64,000 bases of DNA from Dolomedes plantarius (taxonomy: Eukaryota; Arthropoda; Arachnida; Araneae; Dolomedidae). Shown here in pieces: positions 1-10,844 of the stretch (its first letter is position 1; every line of letters starts with the position of its first letter). The stretch is from contig OU015493.1 in the NCBI GenBank assembly GCA_907164885.2, positions 54,916,302-54,980,301 on the forward strand, in the 5' to 3' direction. The notes below the pieces were generated by a model. The model saw only the letters and a program-made list of their open reading frames with translations, ran no database searches and was not told the origin of the DNA. The position numbers and the translations under genes are program-made.

Positions 1-224
1 GCAACCGCGTTTGTTAAAAAAGCTATTCTTGTAAAAGCAATTAAATTGATTTCGCAAAACCAAGAAGAGCAGGGTTTGTAATACATCTATAGTGCCCGGT
101 ATAATGGGATTAAGTCAAAAACAGTGATTTAAATATACCAAGTTATTGGCTTGTATACCAATCACAGAAATACAATTTCGACTTGAATCTTTTGCACAAA
201 GAAATGTACTTTTGTATACAAAAC

Positions 225-897
225 TAGCTGAATACCCGTACTTCGGTACGGAGTACATTCAAATTAAATACAACGGTTAATGTATGAAATTAATGCCAAT
301 ATATATATATATATATTTATGATCAATAGAACAGTCAATATATGCAATTAATTTGTAGGTTTAATATCCATAAAACATACTATTTTGAATTAATTTCTTA
401 CAAAACTTCCACATGAATTAGTCTTGTGGTTACATTTTATCTTTTACTGTATTTTAATATTTTTTGACAATTTATTTCGTTGTTATGCACGTGACGAAAA
501 ACTAATTTAAAATATCCCAGAAAGAAAAGAAACCACGTAATCGGCATTTGATAAATTAAATTCTAAAATCAATCTTTAAAAATTCACCAAAAACCAGAAA
601 ATGGAGGTGAAGTATCGAAAAAGATTTCATTATAAAGGAATTTTGATGATATTTCTCGTGATAAAAAATTTTATAACGCTCAGATTATTATTTTTAAATG
701 CAAACCTAGGAAAAGTTACAAAAACAGCTTAAAAATTTTATTTAAAAAAAACTAAGAAGAATTTTTCAAAATTCTTTCTTAGTGCACCCTTACACTGTAA
801 GGAAAATCGCCATGCAAAACTTCAGCCCTTTAGGTCCAACGGTTTGGTCTGTACGTTATCTATCAGTCAGTCAGTTACGGAACTGTTTATATATATA
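225..897 (-). mobile_element. Non-autonomous Helitron, copy A (5' end interrupted by Tc1)
   Basis: Read on the minus strand, the element ends in CTAG (plus 225-228) followed by host T. A hairpin CCGTAC-ttcg-GTACGG (237-252) lies 8 nt inside that end. This is the classic Helitron 3' architecture. The body matches the copy at 35435-36175 in opposite orientation, including a conserved block at 782-885 with a GTCAGTCAGTCAG run. The TA-rich 5' end is where the Tc1 element at 898 inserted, so the terminal TC is not visible here. No Rep/helicase is encoded, so it would have been mobilised in trans. A TA run at 298-317 lies inside. Confidence 0.72.
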
Positions 898-2305
898 CAC
901 TGCTGGCCACCCAAATTGCAACACCAATAAACACAAGAGATATCACAACAAAATTTATTTTGTAGATAACATGTTGACCAAGTATCAAACGATTAAATTT
1001 ATAGACTTCTGTGAAGTGTGGTTCCTGCCAAAATCAGTAGCCAGAGTAGCCGCTATTGTTGGAGATCACCGCTGCCACACGCCTCGGCATTGATTCAAAG
1101 AGACTTTGGATGAGTTCTTGGGGTACAGCAGACCAAGCAGCTTCCACACTTTGCCAAAGTTGATCTGCTGTGGCAGTTGGGGATGGAATCTGGGTCAATC
1201 GTACAGCAACCATGGACCACATGTTTTCTATCGGCGAAAGATCCGGAGAGCGAGGCGGCCAGGGAAGCAATTCAATCTGGCGAGTGACGAAGAACCGTTG
1301 GACAATGCGTGCCACGTGTGGTCGCGCATTATCCTGTTGAAATATGGCTGTGGGCAAGCCCTGAAGGTAATGAAGGACAACTGGCTCCAACACCTCGGAG
1401 ATGTAGCGCTGGCTGTTTAAAGTACCGGCAATGCTTACTAGAAGTGTGCGAGAGTGATATCCAATACCGCCCCATACCATAATACCCGGTGCAGGACCAG
1501 TGTGGCGGTGCATAACGCAGCTGTTCAGCATCCTCTCTTCACGGTGTCTCCAGACTCGAATGCGACCATCGTGGTGTTGCAGACAGAAGCGTGACTCGTC
1601 AGTAAAGACAATTTCATTCCATTCTGCCGTCCACATCCTTCTGTCATCGCACCATTGGCGGCGGAGACGTCTGTGGTTCTGCGTCAATGGTAGACAAAGC
1701 AATGGACGTCTTGCGGACAGACCACTCTGCTGTAAACGGCGTCGAATGGTACGCTTAGACACTGGATGATGCGTTAAAGACTGCATGTGCTGTGCTATGG
1801 TTCGTAATGTGACTGACCGATCCGTCACTGCCATGCGCACAATTTGCCTGTCATCACGTGAAGTGGTGCGCTGAGGTGGATGCGATCGAAGACGCCGGTC
1901 CGTCGTACTCTCCTGCATCCAACGATCACATATCCGCATTACAGTTGTTTGGTTTCGTCCAACACGACTACCGATTTCCCTGAAAGATAATCCACAATCT
2001 CGGTAGGCCACTATCCTTCCTCTGTCGAACTCGGATACTTGATCAAAAGATGATCGCTGTTTTCGACAAAGCATAATTGATCGTTTTTTTTTTTTTTAAA
2101 CCACAAGAAAACACAATTGCCGAACTTGAAATCGTCGAAATCTCCAAGCCTTAAATATCGCTTTGAAGTGGCGCCACAGGCGCGCGTGATGTGCGTCTGC
2201 GCTGAAATTCTAATCATTTGCATATCTCACCTCCGCTAATGCATGTTGTAAATTTCATGTTATTTGCATGTTTCCTTCAGGGTGTTGCATTTACAGTGGC
2301 CAGCA

Positions 2306-2308
<3 letters not shown>
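898..2308 (-). mobile_element. Tc1-like element, complete, with intact transposase frame
   Basis: Terminal inverted repeats of about 28 bp begin CACTGCTGGCCACCCAAAT at 898 and end in the matching inverted sequence at 2281-2308. TA dinucleotides flank both ends. The element is about 1.41 kb, normal for Tc1, and carries one transposase on the minus strand. It landed in the TA-rich 5' end of a Helitron, and a TA microsatellite grows directly from its right TA. A second copy lies at 47308-48711 in the same orientation. Confidence 0.93.
1034..2074 (-). CDS. Tc1-like transposase, 346 aa, uninterrupted
   Basis: This is a DDE transposase that cuts and re-inserts its own element at TA sites. Two N-terminal helix-turn-helix (paired-like) domains occupy about residues 10-58 and 75-120, with FREIGSRVGRNQTTVMRICD in the first. 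The catalytic triad is complete: D159 in FTDESRF, D248 in FQQDNARPH and E283 in SPDLSPIENMW, with 34 residues between the second D and the E (DD34E). The ending MPRRVAAVISNNSGYSGY is typical of the family's C-terminus. The ATG start at 2074 opens with MLCRKQRSSFDQ; the homologous frame in the copy at 47.3 kb starts at the same place. There are no introns, stops or frameshifts, so it could be functional, although activity cannot be judged from sequence alone. The second copy is broken by frameshifts. Confidence 0.9.
   Translation of the reverse strand: MLCRKQRSSFDQVSEFDRGRIVAYRDCGLSFREIGSRVGRNQTTVMRICDRWMQESTTDRRLRSHPPQRTTSRDDRQIVRMAVTDRSVTLRTIAQHMQSLTHHPVSKRTIRRRLQQSGLSARRPLLCLPLTQNHRRLRRQWCDDRRMWTAEWNEIVFTDESRFCLQHHDGRIRVWRHREERMLNSCVMHRHTGPAPGIMVWGGIGYHSRTLLVSIAGTLNSQRYISEVLEPVVLHYLQGLPTAIFQQDNARPHVARIVQRFFVTRQIELLPWPPRSPDLSPIENMWSMVAVRLTQIPSPTATADQLWQSVEAAWSAVPQELIQSLFESMPRRVAAVISNNSGYSGY

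Positions 2309-2352
<44 letters not shown>
2307..2352. repeat. (TA)n microsatellite abutting Tc1 right end
   Basis: An uninterrupted run of TA starts at the last bases of the Tc1 terminus. It is probably an expansion of the TA target, possibly together with the displaced Helitron 5' end. Confidence 0.95.
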
Positions 2353-2356
<4 letters not shown>

Positions 2357-2364
2357 AATATACA

Positions 2365-3465
2365 CAGTGATTTCCGTTTATAAGAATCACGTTTGTTATT
2401 ACTGTTTTTGATTCTTATAAGCGGTTGATTCTTATAACCGAAATTTGCCTTTGGACAGGCACACATACACAAATATATACTTGTACATATATATAAACAC
2501 ACAGGCACATATATACATAATTTGCCATTAAATACTCTTTAATTTACGTTATTTATCATTTATTAAAATTATTTTTTATAATTTTAAAAATACTCAATTT
2601 CTAGACCTATAAGTAACAACACATGATTATAAAATCAACAAGAGTCAGCTTCTCTTTGACTACACTTTGGAAGAGCATCATATCTAATTAACAAGTTCTG
2701 TTTTTTAGAAAAACTAAGAGTTTTCCTTGTTTTTATCATATTTGAATTCGACTATCAAAAAGTTCTAACACTAACTGGCAATTTTGTTAAAAAACTTAAG
2801 TGAATACTAGCGACCTATGCTTATTACAGTCTCAGACGAAGATTCACTTTATAGCTTACGTTTGATACGGTTTGATTCTGAATCAAACCGTAAAACGTTT
2901 GATTCAGCATCTGGTTCATCTGATTCAGCAAAATGGATCCGTTTACGTTTCACGGTTTGAAGTGCTGAATCCACTGTCCCGTTTGCTTAAGTGATGGTGG
3001 ACACTTCGTGGAAGATTTATGTGTTTCGGGGTCCAGAAATCCGCAACCAGGAAGTAAGTGGGGGGAAAAAAGAAGTGCCTGTCTGGAGAAAAGCGAAATC
3101 GGACCCGGGCGGGTTAGATGCCCCTGGGTAAAGCTAATAAGACAGTGTTTAGCAAAAACGTATAAGGAGAAACTCTTATGTTATGTCTAAAGGAATGTAT
3201 TTTACGACTGTTTTCCACACCAAAGTTTTATCAATCTTTCTTTTCAAAAACTTAAGAAAGAATTTCGTACCTTTTGAGAGTTCAAGTGGCATTTTTTGGA
3301 AAAATGAAAGGAAGGCGAAGAAACTGATTCTTATAACCGGTGGATTGATTCTTTAAAGCGGAAATTTTAACATGGAAATAATACATTTGTTTTTGTTTTT
3401 GCGATATTGATTCTTATAAACGGTTGATTCTTATAACCACTGATCACTATAAGCAGTGGTTACTG
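2365..3465. mobile_element. pogo/Tigger-like non-autonomous element with subterminal repeats
   Basis: The left end CAGTGATTTCCGTTTATAAG and the right end (inverse of CAGTAACCACTGCTTATAGT) are imperfect inverted repeats. Multiple copies of TGATTCTTATAA lie near both ends, at about 2409, 2426, 3327, 3409 and 3425, and an inverted copy lies at 2380. CAGT-starting ends next to TA and this kind of subterminal iteration are typical of pogo/Tigger elements. No transposase is recognisable in the 1.1-kb interior; the longest open frame (3008-3190) resembles nothing I know. A perfect 25-bp palindrome lies at 2867-2891. Confidence 0.55.
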
Positions 3466-3467
3466 TA

Positions 3468-3549
<82 letters not shown>

Positions 3550-3551
3550 AG
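3466..3551. repeat. (TA)n microsatellite
   Basis: About 85 bp of nearly pure TA follow immediately on the right end of the pogo-like element. Confidence 0.95.
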
Positions 3552-3656
3552 ATTGATAGACTTAAGATTTTTATAGAAGTCAAAAGATTTTTTTTTATCA
3601 ATGCTAACAAATATCTAAAAATCACTTTTTTGACTTAAGCCCTTTATACCGGGCAC

Positions 3657-4072
3657 CATTTATATATGCTTGCAGTTGTGGGGAAATTATGGGTTGAAAT
3701 AATGTTAATTACATTTTATATAGTAATTTTAATTTGAATCATTTTCTCATCATGTTTAAGGCATTTTATATTTTAGATTTCTCTGGGCATTATTTACTTA
3801 TGAATAGTATTGAGTAAAATAATTACTAGTCTAAAAGCATTATTCAATGTTCAGGACTGTAGCATAACCCAGCCAAGTTTATATCTTTCTCCCCTTTAAG
3901 ATGTGGAAGGCAAACAAATTAATTAATGATAAGATTGCAGATTACTCGTGTCTTGTAAGTCTTATCTTCTAATCCAGAATATTGCAGGATTCTTAATCTC
4001 GCGTCAACAAAATATCTTTGTAAACACACTTCTAGGAGATAAATATATATTGTCTTAGCTGGAGTCTTGTGG
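3657..4072. other. AT-rich intergenic DNA, nothing recognised
   Basis: No open frame, repeat or structural signal that I can support is visible here. Confidence 0.6.
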
Positions 4073-4768
4073 ATTAAATATTTCTACATATGAGATTTCT
4101 ACATTAAACATTTTTTTCCTTAAGGTAAGAAAAGAAGGGGTTTTTACACGAAAGTCACGCAAATGTGTTACGTTAAATTACATTCATCCCCTGTGTTTGA
4201 TTTGACGTCACAGTAAGTACTTTTAAATTTTAATATTAAATTTGCCGAAAATTGTTATGCACTTTTCTATGATGTTGCAAGCTTTTTTAAAAGGCATGAA
4301 AATTGTTTTTCAGCTCAGCATATTATGATTTTAATTTAGCACATTTAATTTTTCTAAGTTTTTGCTTTAATGCGTTTTTACTTAACTTTCTAGACTGTTA
4401 TAAGTCAGACTGATAAAATCATTCTACATATGATAAAATATTTCTTCATATGAGACTATTAAACATATTTTTTCCTTAAGGTAAGAAAAGAAGGGGTATT
4501 TGCATCAATGTCACATAAATGTGTTCTGTGAAATTAGTTTCATCCTCTGTGTTTGATTTGACGTCACAGTACTTTTAAATTTTAAAATTAAATTTGCCGA
4601 AATTTGTTATGCCCTTTTCTATGCTCTTGCAAGCTTTTTTAAAAGGCATGAAATTGTTTTTCAGCTCAGCATATTAGGATTTTAATTTAGCATATTTAAT
4701 TTTTCTAAGTTTTTGTTTTAATGCGTTTTTACTTAACTGTCTAGACTGTTATAAGCCAGACTGATTCC
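4073..4768. repeat. Direct tandem duplication, two ~350-bp units
   Basis: Unit 1 (about 4073-4415) and unit 2 (about 4434-4768) align along their whole length with an offset of 351-356 bp and roughly 90% identity by eye. Shared landmarks are TTCCTTAAGGTAAGAAAAGA (4117 and 4473), TGACGTCA (4203-4210 and 4559-4566), AAGCTTTTTTAAAAGGCATG and CTAGACTGTTATAAG. The palindromic TGACGTCA is a textbook CRE core and is conserved in both units. No coding potential was seen. Confidence 0.9.
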
Positions 4769-6869
4769 ATAAAAATTCATAAGTCAAGGACATTTCTTAC
4801 ATGATGTGTAAAATATTTTTCTGATCTTGCATATTTTTTACCTCCCACATAGCAACAACGAATATGTTTTCAGTTTCATAATTTGTTAAATTCCAAATGT
4901 TATTTACACATTTTTACTTTGAGTTAACTAAGTATGTAAGTCTTAATGGAGTCTCAGTGGAATACGTTAATCTTTACATAATGTTATCTGTAAAATATTT
5001 CAACCCAAATTTCAGTATTTTAGAAAACTATCAACTCAACATGCACTTGGATAAAATATAAGATCTTCAAATTTCCTTAAAGGAGTTTACCAAATATGAC
5101 AGGTCTATACACAACAATTAGCAGAGGCAAAATTAAACTGTTCATGTTCAAGCTTGTCTTGTGTTCTAATTACAGTTGTGTATGGAAATGTCATGCCATG
5201 AATAATATATTCATTGTGTAGATTAGAAAAAAAAACACATCATAAAATGCAACTACCGTATCGATATTAGTTATGAGAGAGTCAAGTGATATTTTACAAG
5301 AGCGATCAATGACTACAGTATTGTTGAATGTATCGAAGATATACATTGCATCAAACTGCGTCACATTAATGACATAACAAGCTGAATTCGTCCATTGACT
5401 TAAAGTTACTTACTAATTCTTCACTGACTTAAATTGACTTACTGGTCTTAAATTTGGAGTCACAACTTCGACTACAAAAACTCTGATTGGTTAATATTTT
5501 TTCAGTAAATGGAATTCCTCATGGTCAAAGTCAATATGTATATCCTAACACTGGAATGTGCAAATGCTTTGTGTGCAAAAAAAAGTTACAAAACTGTGCG
5601 ATATATTGAAAAAATTATTTCCTTCACAAAATGCTGCAAGAAAACGTAAAATAACTCTTTTACTGTTAATAACTTTCACAATTGCTGCAGAAATAAATGT
5701 ATTGTAATCTTATGAAAATTTAAAAAACACACGAATCCACACGACGTGAGTCGATATTGCTCTAACTTATTAATATTCCTAAATTGTAAATAGGCCATAC
5801 TCTCTTTAAAAGTGGCCTACATATATACTGCATAATTTATTCAAAATATAATCGACAACTAGACTTCGAAGTATTTCGCACTCAATATTATAATCAACAC
5901 CTAGTTTAATACTGACTTGAAATTTGGTAAATAACCCATCTGAATCCGTTATGTTAAGTGTCGAGTTATGGAGCGTAAATATATGATTTCTGGCAAATAG
6001 TTACGAAATCAACCGCATTATCTGTGAATTTATATGCCGAATCTCAGTTAGTCTAAATTTCGTACATAGTCCAATTCCCTCCAATAAGGAGGATTTTACT
6101 AATTTAACTGCCAAATAAGCGTTTACTATAAAGTTAGGAATGAGTCGTTTATAATAGTAATAGAAGGAAAAGGCTTATTACCCGTGTAAAAGAACCCTCG
6201 ATTTCAAACTCTGCAAGTTTAGGAAAAGCAAATTCAATTTCTTTTAAGTCATGAAATAGGAAAATGTCGTTTCAAAAAATTATCCTTAGTAAAAAATATG
6301 AAAAACTTTTTTTGTCGAATAGCAACCTCTTCTTTTGCAGTTATGGTAGGGGATTTGTGATAGGTTAAAATTATTCATACCCATGGTCGTATGTACTAGT
6401 TCATATTTTTTAGTCTGCCATAGTAAAAAATGCTAGAACACGGTAAATGCAAGTATATTATGGTTGTTTACAGGTGAACCAATCAACAAATGTCGTAAAA
6501 AACTTTTGATAGGTTTACTAAGCAATCGCGTAAGCGCGTAAGGCCAAGATGGTTAGCTGGTAGCTTAATTGAAGCGATACCATTGTTTTTGGTCCGGGAC
6601 AACTCCTCGCCAAAATTTCCAAGATATATATCAAAATATAAATATGATATGAAAAGTCATGTTGTTAATCCACTATCTTTCGAGGAAACACTTTGGATTT
6701 TTATTTGTTTCGTAATTTGTTTTAGCCTGTTTTCTTTTATTTTCACTGGCATGAAAAAAGGACGTAGGTGAGCAAAAGTGCAATACAGGATGTACAAAAG
6801 ATCAAAAATTTGAAAACAGTTGAACAAAGTTTATGTCCCATCATCAGACTTCTTGCATTCCTCTTCACC
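4769..6869. other. AT-rich intergenic DNA, nothing recognised
   Basis: Two kilobases of low-complexity-leaning AT-rich sequence. Open frames such as 6583-6771 are short and resemble no family I know. Confidence 0.6.
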
Positions 6870-7560
6870 TTTAAAAACCCATGAAAAGTTGAGAATCGCA
6901 TAATGTGTGTTCTGTCCATTCCTTCCTCCTTCCCAAAAAGGGGACTATTTTGGTTGGCAGAACATCCATGTGGGAGAGATGTCTTACCAAGCAATCACGA
7001 CTAATTGCACATCCGAAACTGGAGACAGCTCTCCTAAGAGTTCCGTCCGCCAAATTCTTTTTGAAGAGGTCTCTCCAGATTTTTGTACAGAAACGTTTCG
7101 TCGATACTTCTTCCCATTTAAATTCAAGCCTCCATGAACGATGTCTTGCTGAATAGAAATATGTTTTATATTTCAGTCGGTCTGTTATCTCGGTGCTTTT
7201 CCTCACCGGCATCTTCGTTGCCATAGATGTAAAAATCCCCAGAATCGACAGCAGTAACAGCGGTTTTACCTAAAGAGTAATTAATGTCTCAAAGAGGGAC
7301 TCTTATGCAAACATTTTCCCAGCAATATAAACCTCTTTTCATCAAATAGCGTTGGTAGCTGCCTCAGAGTCTGATAGTACAAAGGTTTTATTAAAACAGT
7401 ATAGGGGAGCAAGAAGTTCCCTCAGTGTTATACATATAGAAATCAGCACCCTGTCAAAAGCTATTCCCTGATTAAATAAAAGGTGAAAATTGTGCAATAA
7501 ATTCCGGCCTGGTATTTGGGGAATTTTCAATAAATAAACCAACAGTAAAAAATCTAGAGT
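6870..7560 (-). pseudogene. LINE fossil: RNase H and C-terminal zinc-knuckle-like region
   Basis: Two minus-strand fragments lie in the order expected for an RNase H-bearing non-LTR retrotransposon. At 7342-7485 the text FDRVLISICITLRELLAPLY followed by FVLSDSEAATNAI matches the RNase H pattern FDGE-aI-AL-L...vilSDSkAA-aI known from arthropod LINEs; the FDGE acidic residue is lost and the SDS aspartate is kept. At 6900-7130, LRRAVSSFGCAISRDCLVRHL and later TEHTLCDSQLF match the downstream region (GHDCLa-HL ... H--C) with its first cysteine pair gone. Stops and frame changes separate the pieces, so it is dead. The reverse transcriptase domain that should lie upstream (above 7560) is not recognisable. 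Clade assignment is not possible. Confidence 0.55.
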
Positions 7561-8940
7561 CAGTTTGACTCAGGTTATAAAGTGCAAAAAGTCTCCAAAG
7601 TCTCATTTTGCAATCTTTCCTGGGGAAACAGGTTGCAGATTCCAAAAGTCCAGAATCCAAAAAATTTTGAAATGAATCAGGTTATTCATCAAAACCTAAT
7701 CTAAATGTACAGCACTCGCTAGAAGAATTTCACTGAAACTTCAAATTCCTCAGCACATTTCGATAGGGATCCCAGTAGGAGACTCCGATTTTCTTCGCGT
7801 TTTCGTATCGCATAGCAAAATAGCTTTCTCTTGAATAGTTTGGGCAGTTCTGTGGTTAGTTAACATTGAACCAATAGGGGTTGATTTTACTTCGCCAGCA
7901 ATTATTCTACGTTCCTGATTCTGTAGAACATCTAGTTTTTTTTAGTATCTCACAGAGGTATTTGTTCGTGTTTCGTAGCAGAACGTAAAAACTAGCAATA
8001 TGAAGGTCTTATTTATGAGATTTAGAGTTGATCGAACGAACCTCGAAGACAACCTGCTAAACGCTTAAAAATGTTCAGTCGTTTCTCAAAGAGCTCAATA
8101 ATGTATTCAGCAAGACACTTTTAGCTGAGATCACTACGAAATATAACTTCCAAAGACAAAAATTTTGCTGTGTTCGTTAAACAAAGATAATATAATGCAG
8201 ATTGTGTATTTTGATGTGCCAAAGAAAGAGCTCTGCCGTTTTTGTGTGACTGCTCTGTCGTTTTCAAGAGATTCGCTATTATACCGTTTTCTTCACAACA
8301 ATTAAATATTAATCTTTTAAACAAAAAATCTTGCGACTATTTTTCTGCGAGTGAAAAAGTCAAAACTTATGAGTAATTTGCTTCTTTAAAAAAAAAAAGC
8401 AGAATCCGGATATTATACATGCTTGTTTTCCTAAAATTACATCTTACTTTTAAAATAGTCGTTTGGTTATAAAATGTTGGTCGTAACAATATAGTGTTTA
8501 TTAAGCGATATTTTATGTATCAAAATACCGATCACACATTGTAATAAGTGATGTGCTCAGTATTTAGCTTTATAATTTCCTTTATTTCCACTTTTTACTC
8601 ATTTTGTTTCCCAGTTAAATTTGAAGGAAATTATTTCGATCAAGTCACGATTGTGAAATTTTTAAAAATTAAAGGAAACAAAAGCATAAAGGAAAAAGGA
8701 ATATTATCAACGCGACAGAAATGCAACCAGAATTCACAATTAAATTAAAAAATAATCCTACATATAGTTTTCTAGAACTTCTTAAATTTTACATCTCTTC
8801 AAACTTTTCACACATATATTGCTTAATTGTGGACTTTTTAACTAGGAGCACAATACTTGTAAAGGAACATTACCCCTGGTTCCACGTCAGTTTTGACCGA
8901 GCACGCCCAGGGTCGCCATCTAGATGGCTCATACCTTCTC
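7561..8940. other. AT-rich DNA, possible unrecognisable LINE remainder
   Basis: The minus strand here would be the upstream side of the LINE fossil, but I cannot identify RT motifs. Nothing else is supported. Confidence 0.5.
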
Positions 8941-8948
8941 CGATCCAT

Positions 8949-9000
8949 CTGACAATATGGAAGGACCATATTGTCAGAATTCCTGACCATATTGTCAGGA
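8949..9000. repeat. Compound hairpin: three arms of a CCATATTGTCAG motif
   Basis: CTGACAATATGG (8949-8960), a 5-nt loop and CCATATTGTCAG (8966-8977) form a perfect 12-bp stem. A third copy follows at 8983-8998 inside TCCTGACCATATTGTCAGGA, itself a 7-bp inverted repeat around CATATT. Confidence 0.85.
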
Positions 9001-10410
9001 AGGATTCTAATTAAAAATACGATTTCAGGTTGCATCTAAATGATTTGTATTATCTTTTAATATGATGTCAAAAGGCTCTTAGCACTATAAATAAACTCGT
9101 AAAGGTATAATGCCTTTCATAAAAAGGGCTTCCTGCATATCAATATTTTTCTAGAATGCCATGCATAGCGAAAATATTCTTATATACATACTAGGTAAAA
9201 TAAATAGAACTCTTTCAAAACATCCGCAAAAGAAAGAAATTTATCTTGTGTCGTAACAAACAGCGCCCAGACAATTTCTCTCTTTTGCTTTTTTAAGTCA
9301 AAACATATTTTCAAGTCACTAAATCATGATTTTCTACCTGTAAATAGGTATTTTTCTACAAGCTGTATAAAGTATACCTATATTTATACGGTTTTTTTAA
9401 AAATGAAGTTTTTAAAACTGGTAAACTAAGCTTTAATAAGTGGTATACGAGTTTAAGAAAATGTAAATGGTCAGACTTAGGATTTGTGGCTTTTTACAAA
9501 CTTAAGATTTAAAAAAATTTTGAATATCTGAAAAATGGCTTTTTTTCTGGGTCTATACAATTAAAAAGCAAAAATTAGTTCCCCGTTTTTTATAAGAAGT
9601 TTTTTTTATAAGGAACTGCAAAAAAATGGCCCTTTAAAAATATCCATCAAATCGTTTATTAAAAATAAATATAAATATAGGTGGATGTTCGAATTAGGAA
9701 CATTTAGATTTATGTAAGACCCAGTAATTAAAAAAAAGTTGAGAAAAAGTTACATTTATAAGACTAGGATTCAAATTTAAATTCTAGATTTGTTAAAATA
9801 TTATACAAATAAAACATAAAATCGGTATCTTTGCAAAGTAAGTTCAGACAGTAACTGATATTTGCCATTAAACACTATTCGAAAAGGATCGAACATTTAT
9901 TTCGAAAATTTAGCTATTGAGTTATCTGAATCTATATTAAACAAATGCGAAGAACGATAAAGAACAAGAAATATGAAACTGTTATAAATGATTGATTCTT
10001 AGCTTAGCAGGATTCAAGAAGTTGCATTATTGTTTCGCAGTTTCGTATAAAGCTTCATGTAACTCCTTGAATTTTAAACAAAGTTTATCAAGTGATCCGA
10101 GAGCTTTACTTAATAATGTCAGAACGAACACAAGTGTATGTGTGATAATTTATACGTATTTTAGAAGAGCGTAAACGAACATTAAGGTGCTTAGAAAGGG
10201 GAAATTTTGTAAATATTCTAAAGACGTGAAAATACGTTTAAAATAGCGAGAGTCTCGAAATTCTACGAACAGGTGCATACATCTGATTTTTCTTAACGGA
10301 GTAAGTAATAATAATTTATGAACTTTTTAAACAGGTGATAAAATCGCTAGTTAAATTAAACATATAATTCTAGTAATGAAGGATTCATCGAAAGGTGAAA
10401 AATATACAAG
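9001..10410. other. AT-rich intergenic DNA, nothing recognised
   Basis: No coding, repeat or RNA signal that I can support. Confidence 0.6.
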
Positions 10411-10735
10411 AACTGTAAACTGGAATATCACAAATAAGCACACCCCAAAACGTAAACTGGAATACAACAAATACGCACAACACAAAAACGTAAACTGGAA
10501 TACAACAAATACGCACACCACAAAAACGTAAACTAGAATACAACAAATACACACAACAGAAAAACGTACACTGGAATACCACAAAAACGTAAACTGGATT
10601 ACCAGACACACGTAAACTGGATTACCACAAACACGCACAACAGAAAAACCTAAACCGGAATACCACAAAACGTAAACTAAACTATCACAAACACGCACAA
10701 CACAAACACGTAAACTGGAATAGCACATATACTAC
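10411..10735. repeat. Minisatellite, ~38-bp unit
   Basis: About eight units of consensus GTAAACTGGAATACCACAAA plus CACGCACAACACAAAAAC recur, the first four spaced 37-38 bp (10415, 10452, 10490, 10528). Some later units are shortened by internal deletion to about 20 bp. Open frames across it (reading YSSLRF/IPVYVF repeats) are a by-product of the array. Confidence 0.92.
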
Positions 10736-10806
10736 ACTTACCCAAGAAATCGTCCTAAAATGAAATAACTTCGTATTTGAAGGCAGCTACAGGCGGGGTT
10801 TGCATA

Positions 10807-10844
10807 ATTTCATTTAGCAACGTGAATAAGTTGCTAAATGAAAT
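10807..10844. repeat. Perfect 15-bp hairpin
   Basis: ATTTCATTTAGCAAC (10807-10821), loop of 8 nt, GTTGCTAAATGAAAT (10830-10844). Confidence 0.95.

Larger units (their letters stand above)
92..3656. mobile_element. Outer composite element bounded by ~36-bp inverted repeats
   Basis: The sequence at 91-132 (starting AGTGCCCGGTATAATGGG) recurs in inverted orientation at about 3622-3656 (CCCTTTATACCGGGCACC on the plus strand). The match runs about 36-40 bases, including a shared AAGTCAAAAA and AGTGATTT. The interior is almost wholly younger insertions: a Helitron, a Tc1 element, a pogo-like element and two TA microsatellites. Only about 130 bp on the left and 100 bp on the right appear to belong to the outer element. 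I see no clear target-site duplication and no transposase of its own, so the class is unknown. A chance pairing of two solo ends is possible but unlikely at this match length. Confidence 0.5.

Noticed and set aside
1106..1420. Plus-strand frames opposite the Tc1 transposases (also 1500-1769, 47574-47885, 57525-58031)
   Set aside because: They are antisense shadows of the minus-strand transposase genes.
10411..10735. Regularly spaced ~38-bp repeats suggestive of a CRISPR-like array
   Set aside because: The whole unit repeats with no unique spacers, units vary in length by deletion, and the genome is eukaryotic. It is a minisatellite.
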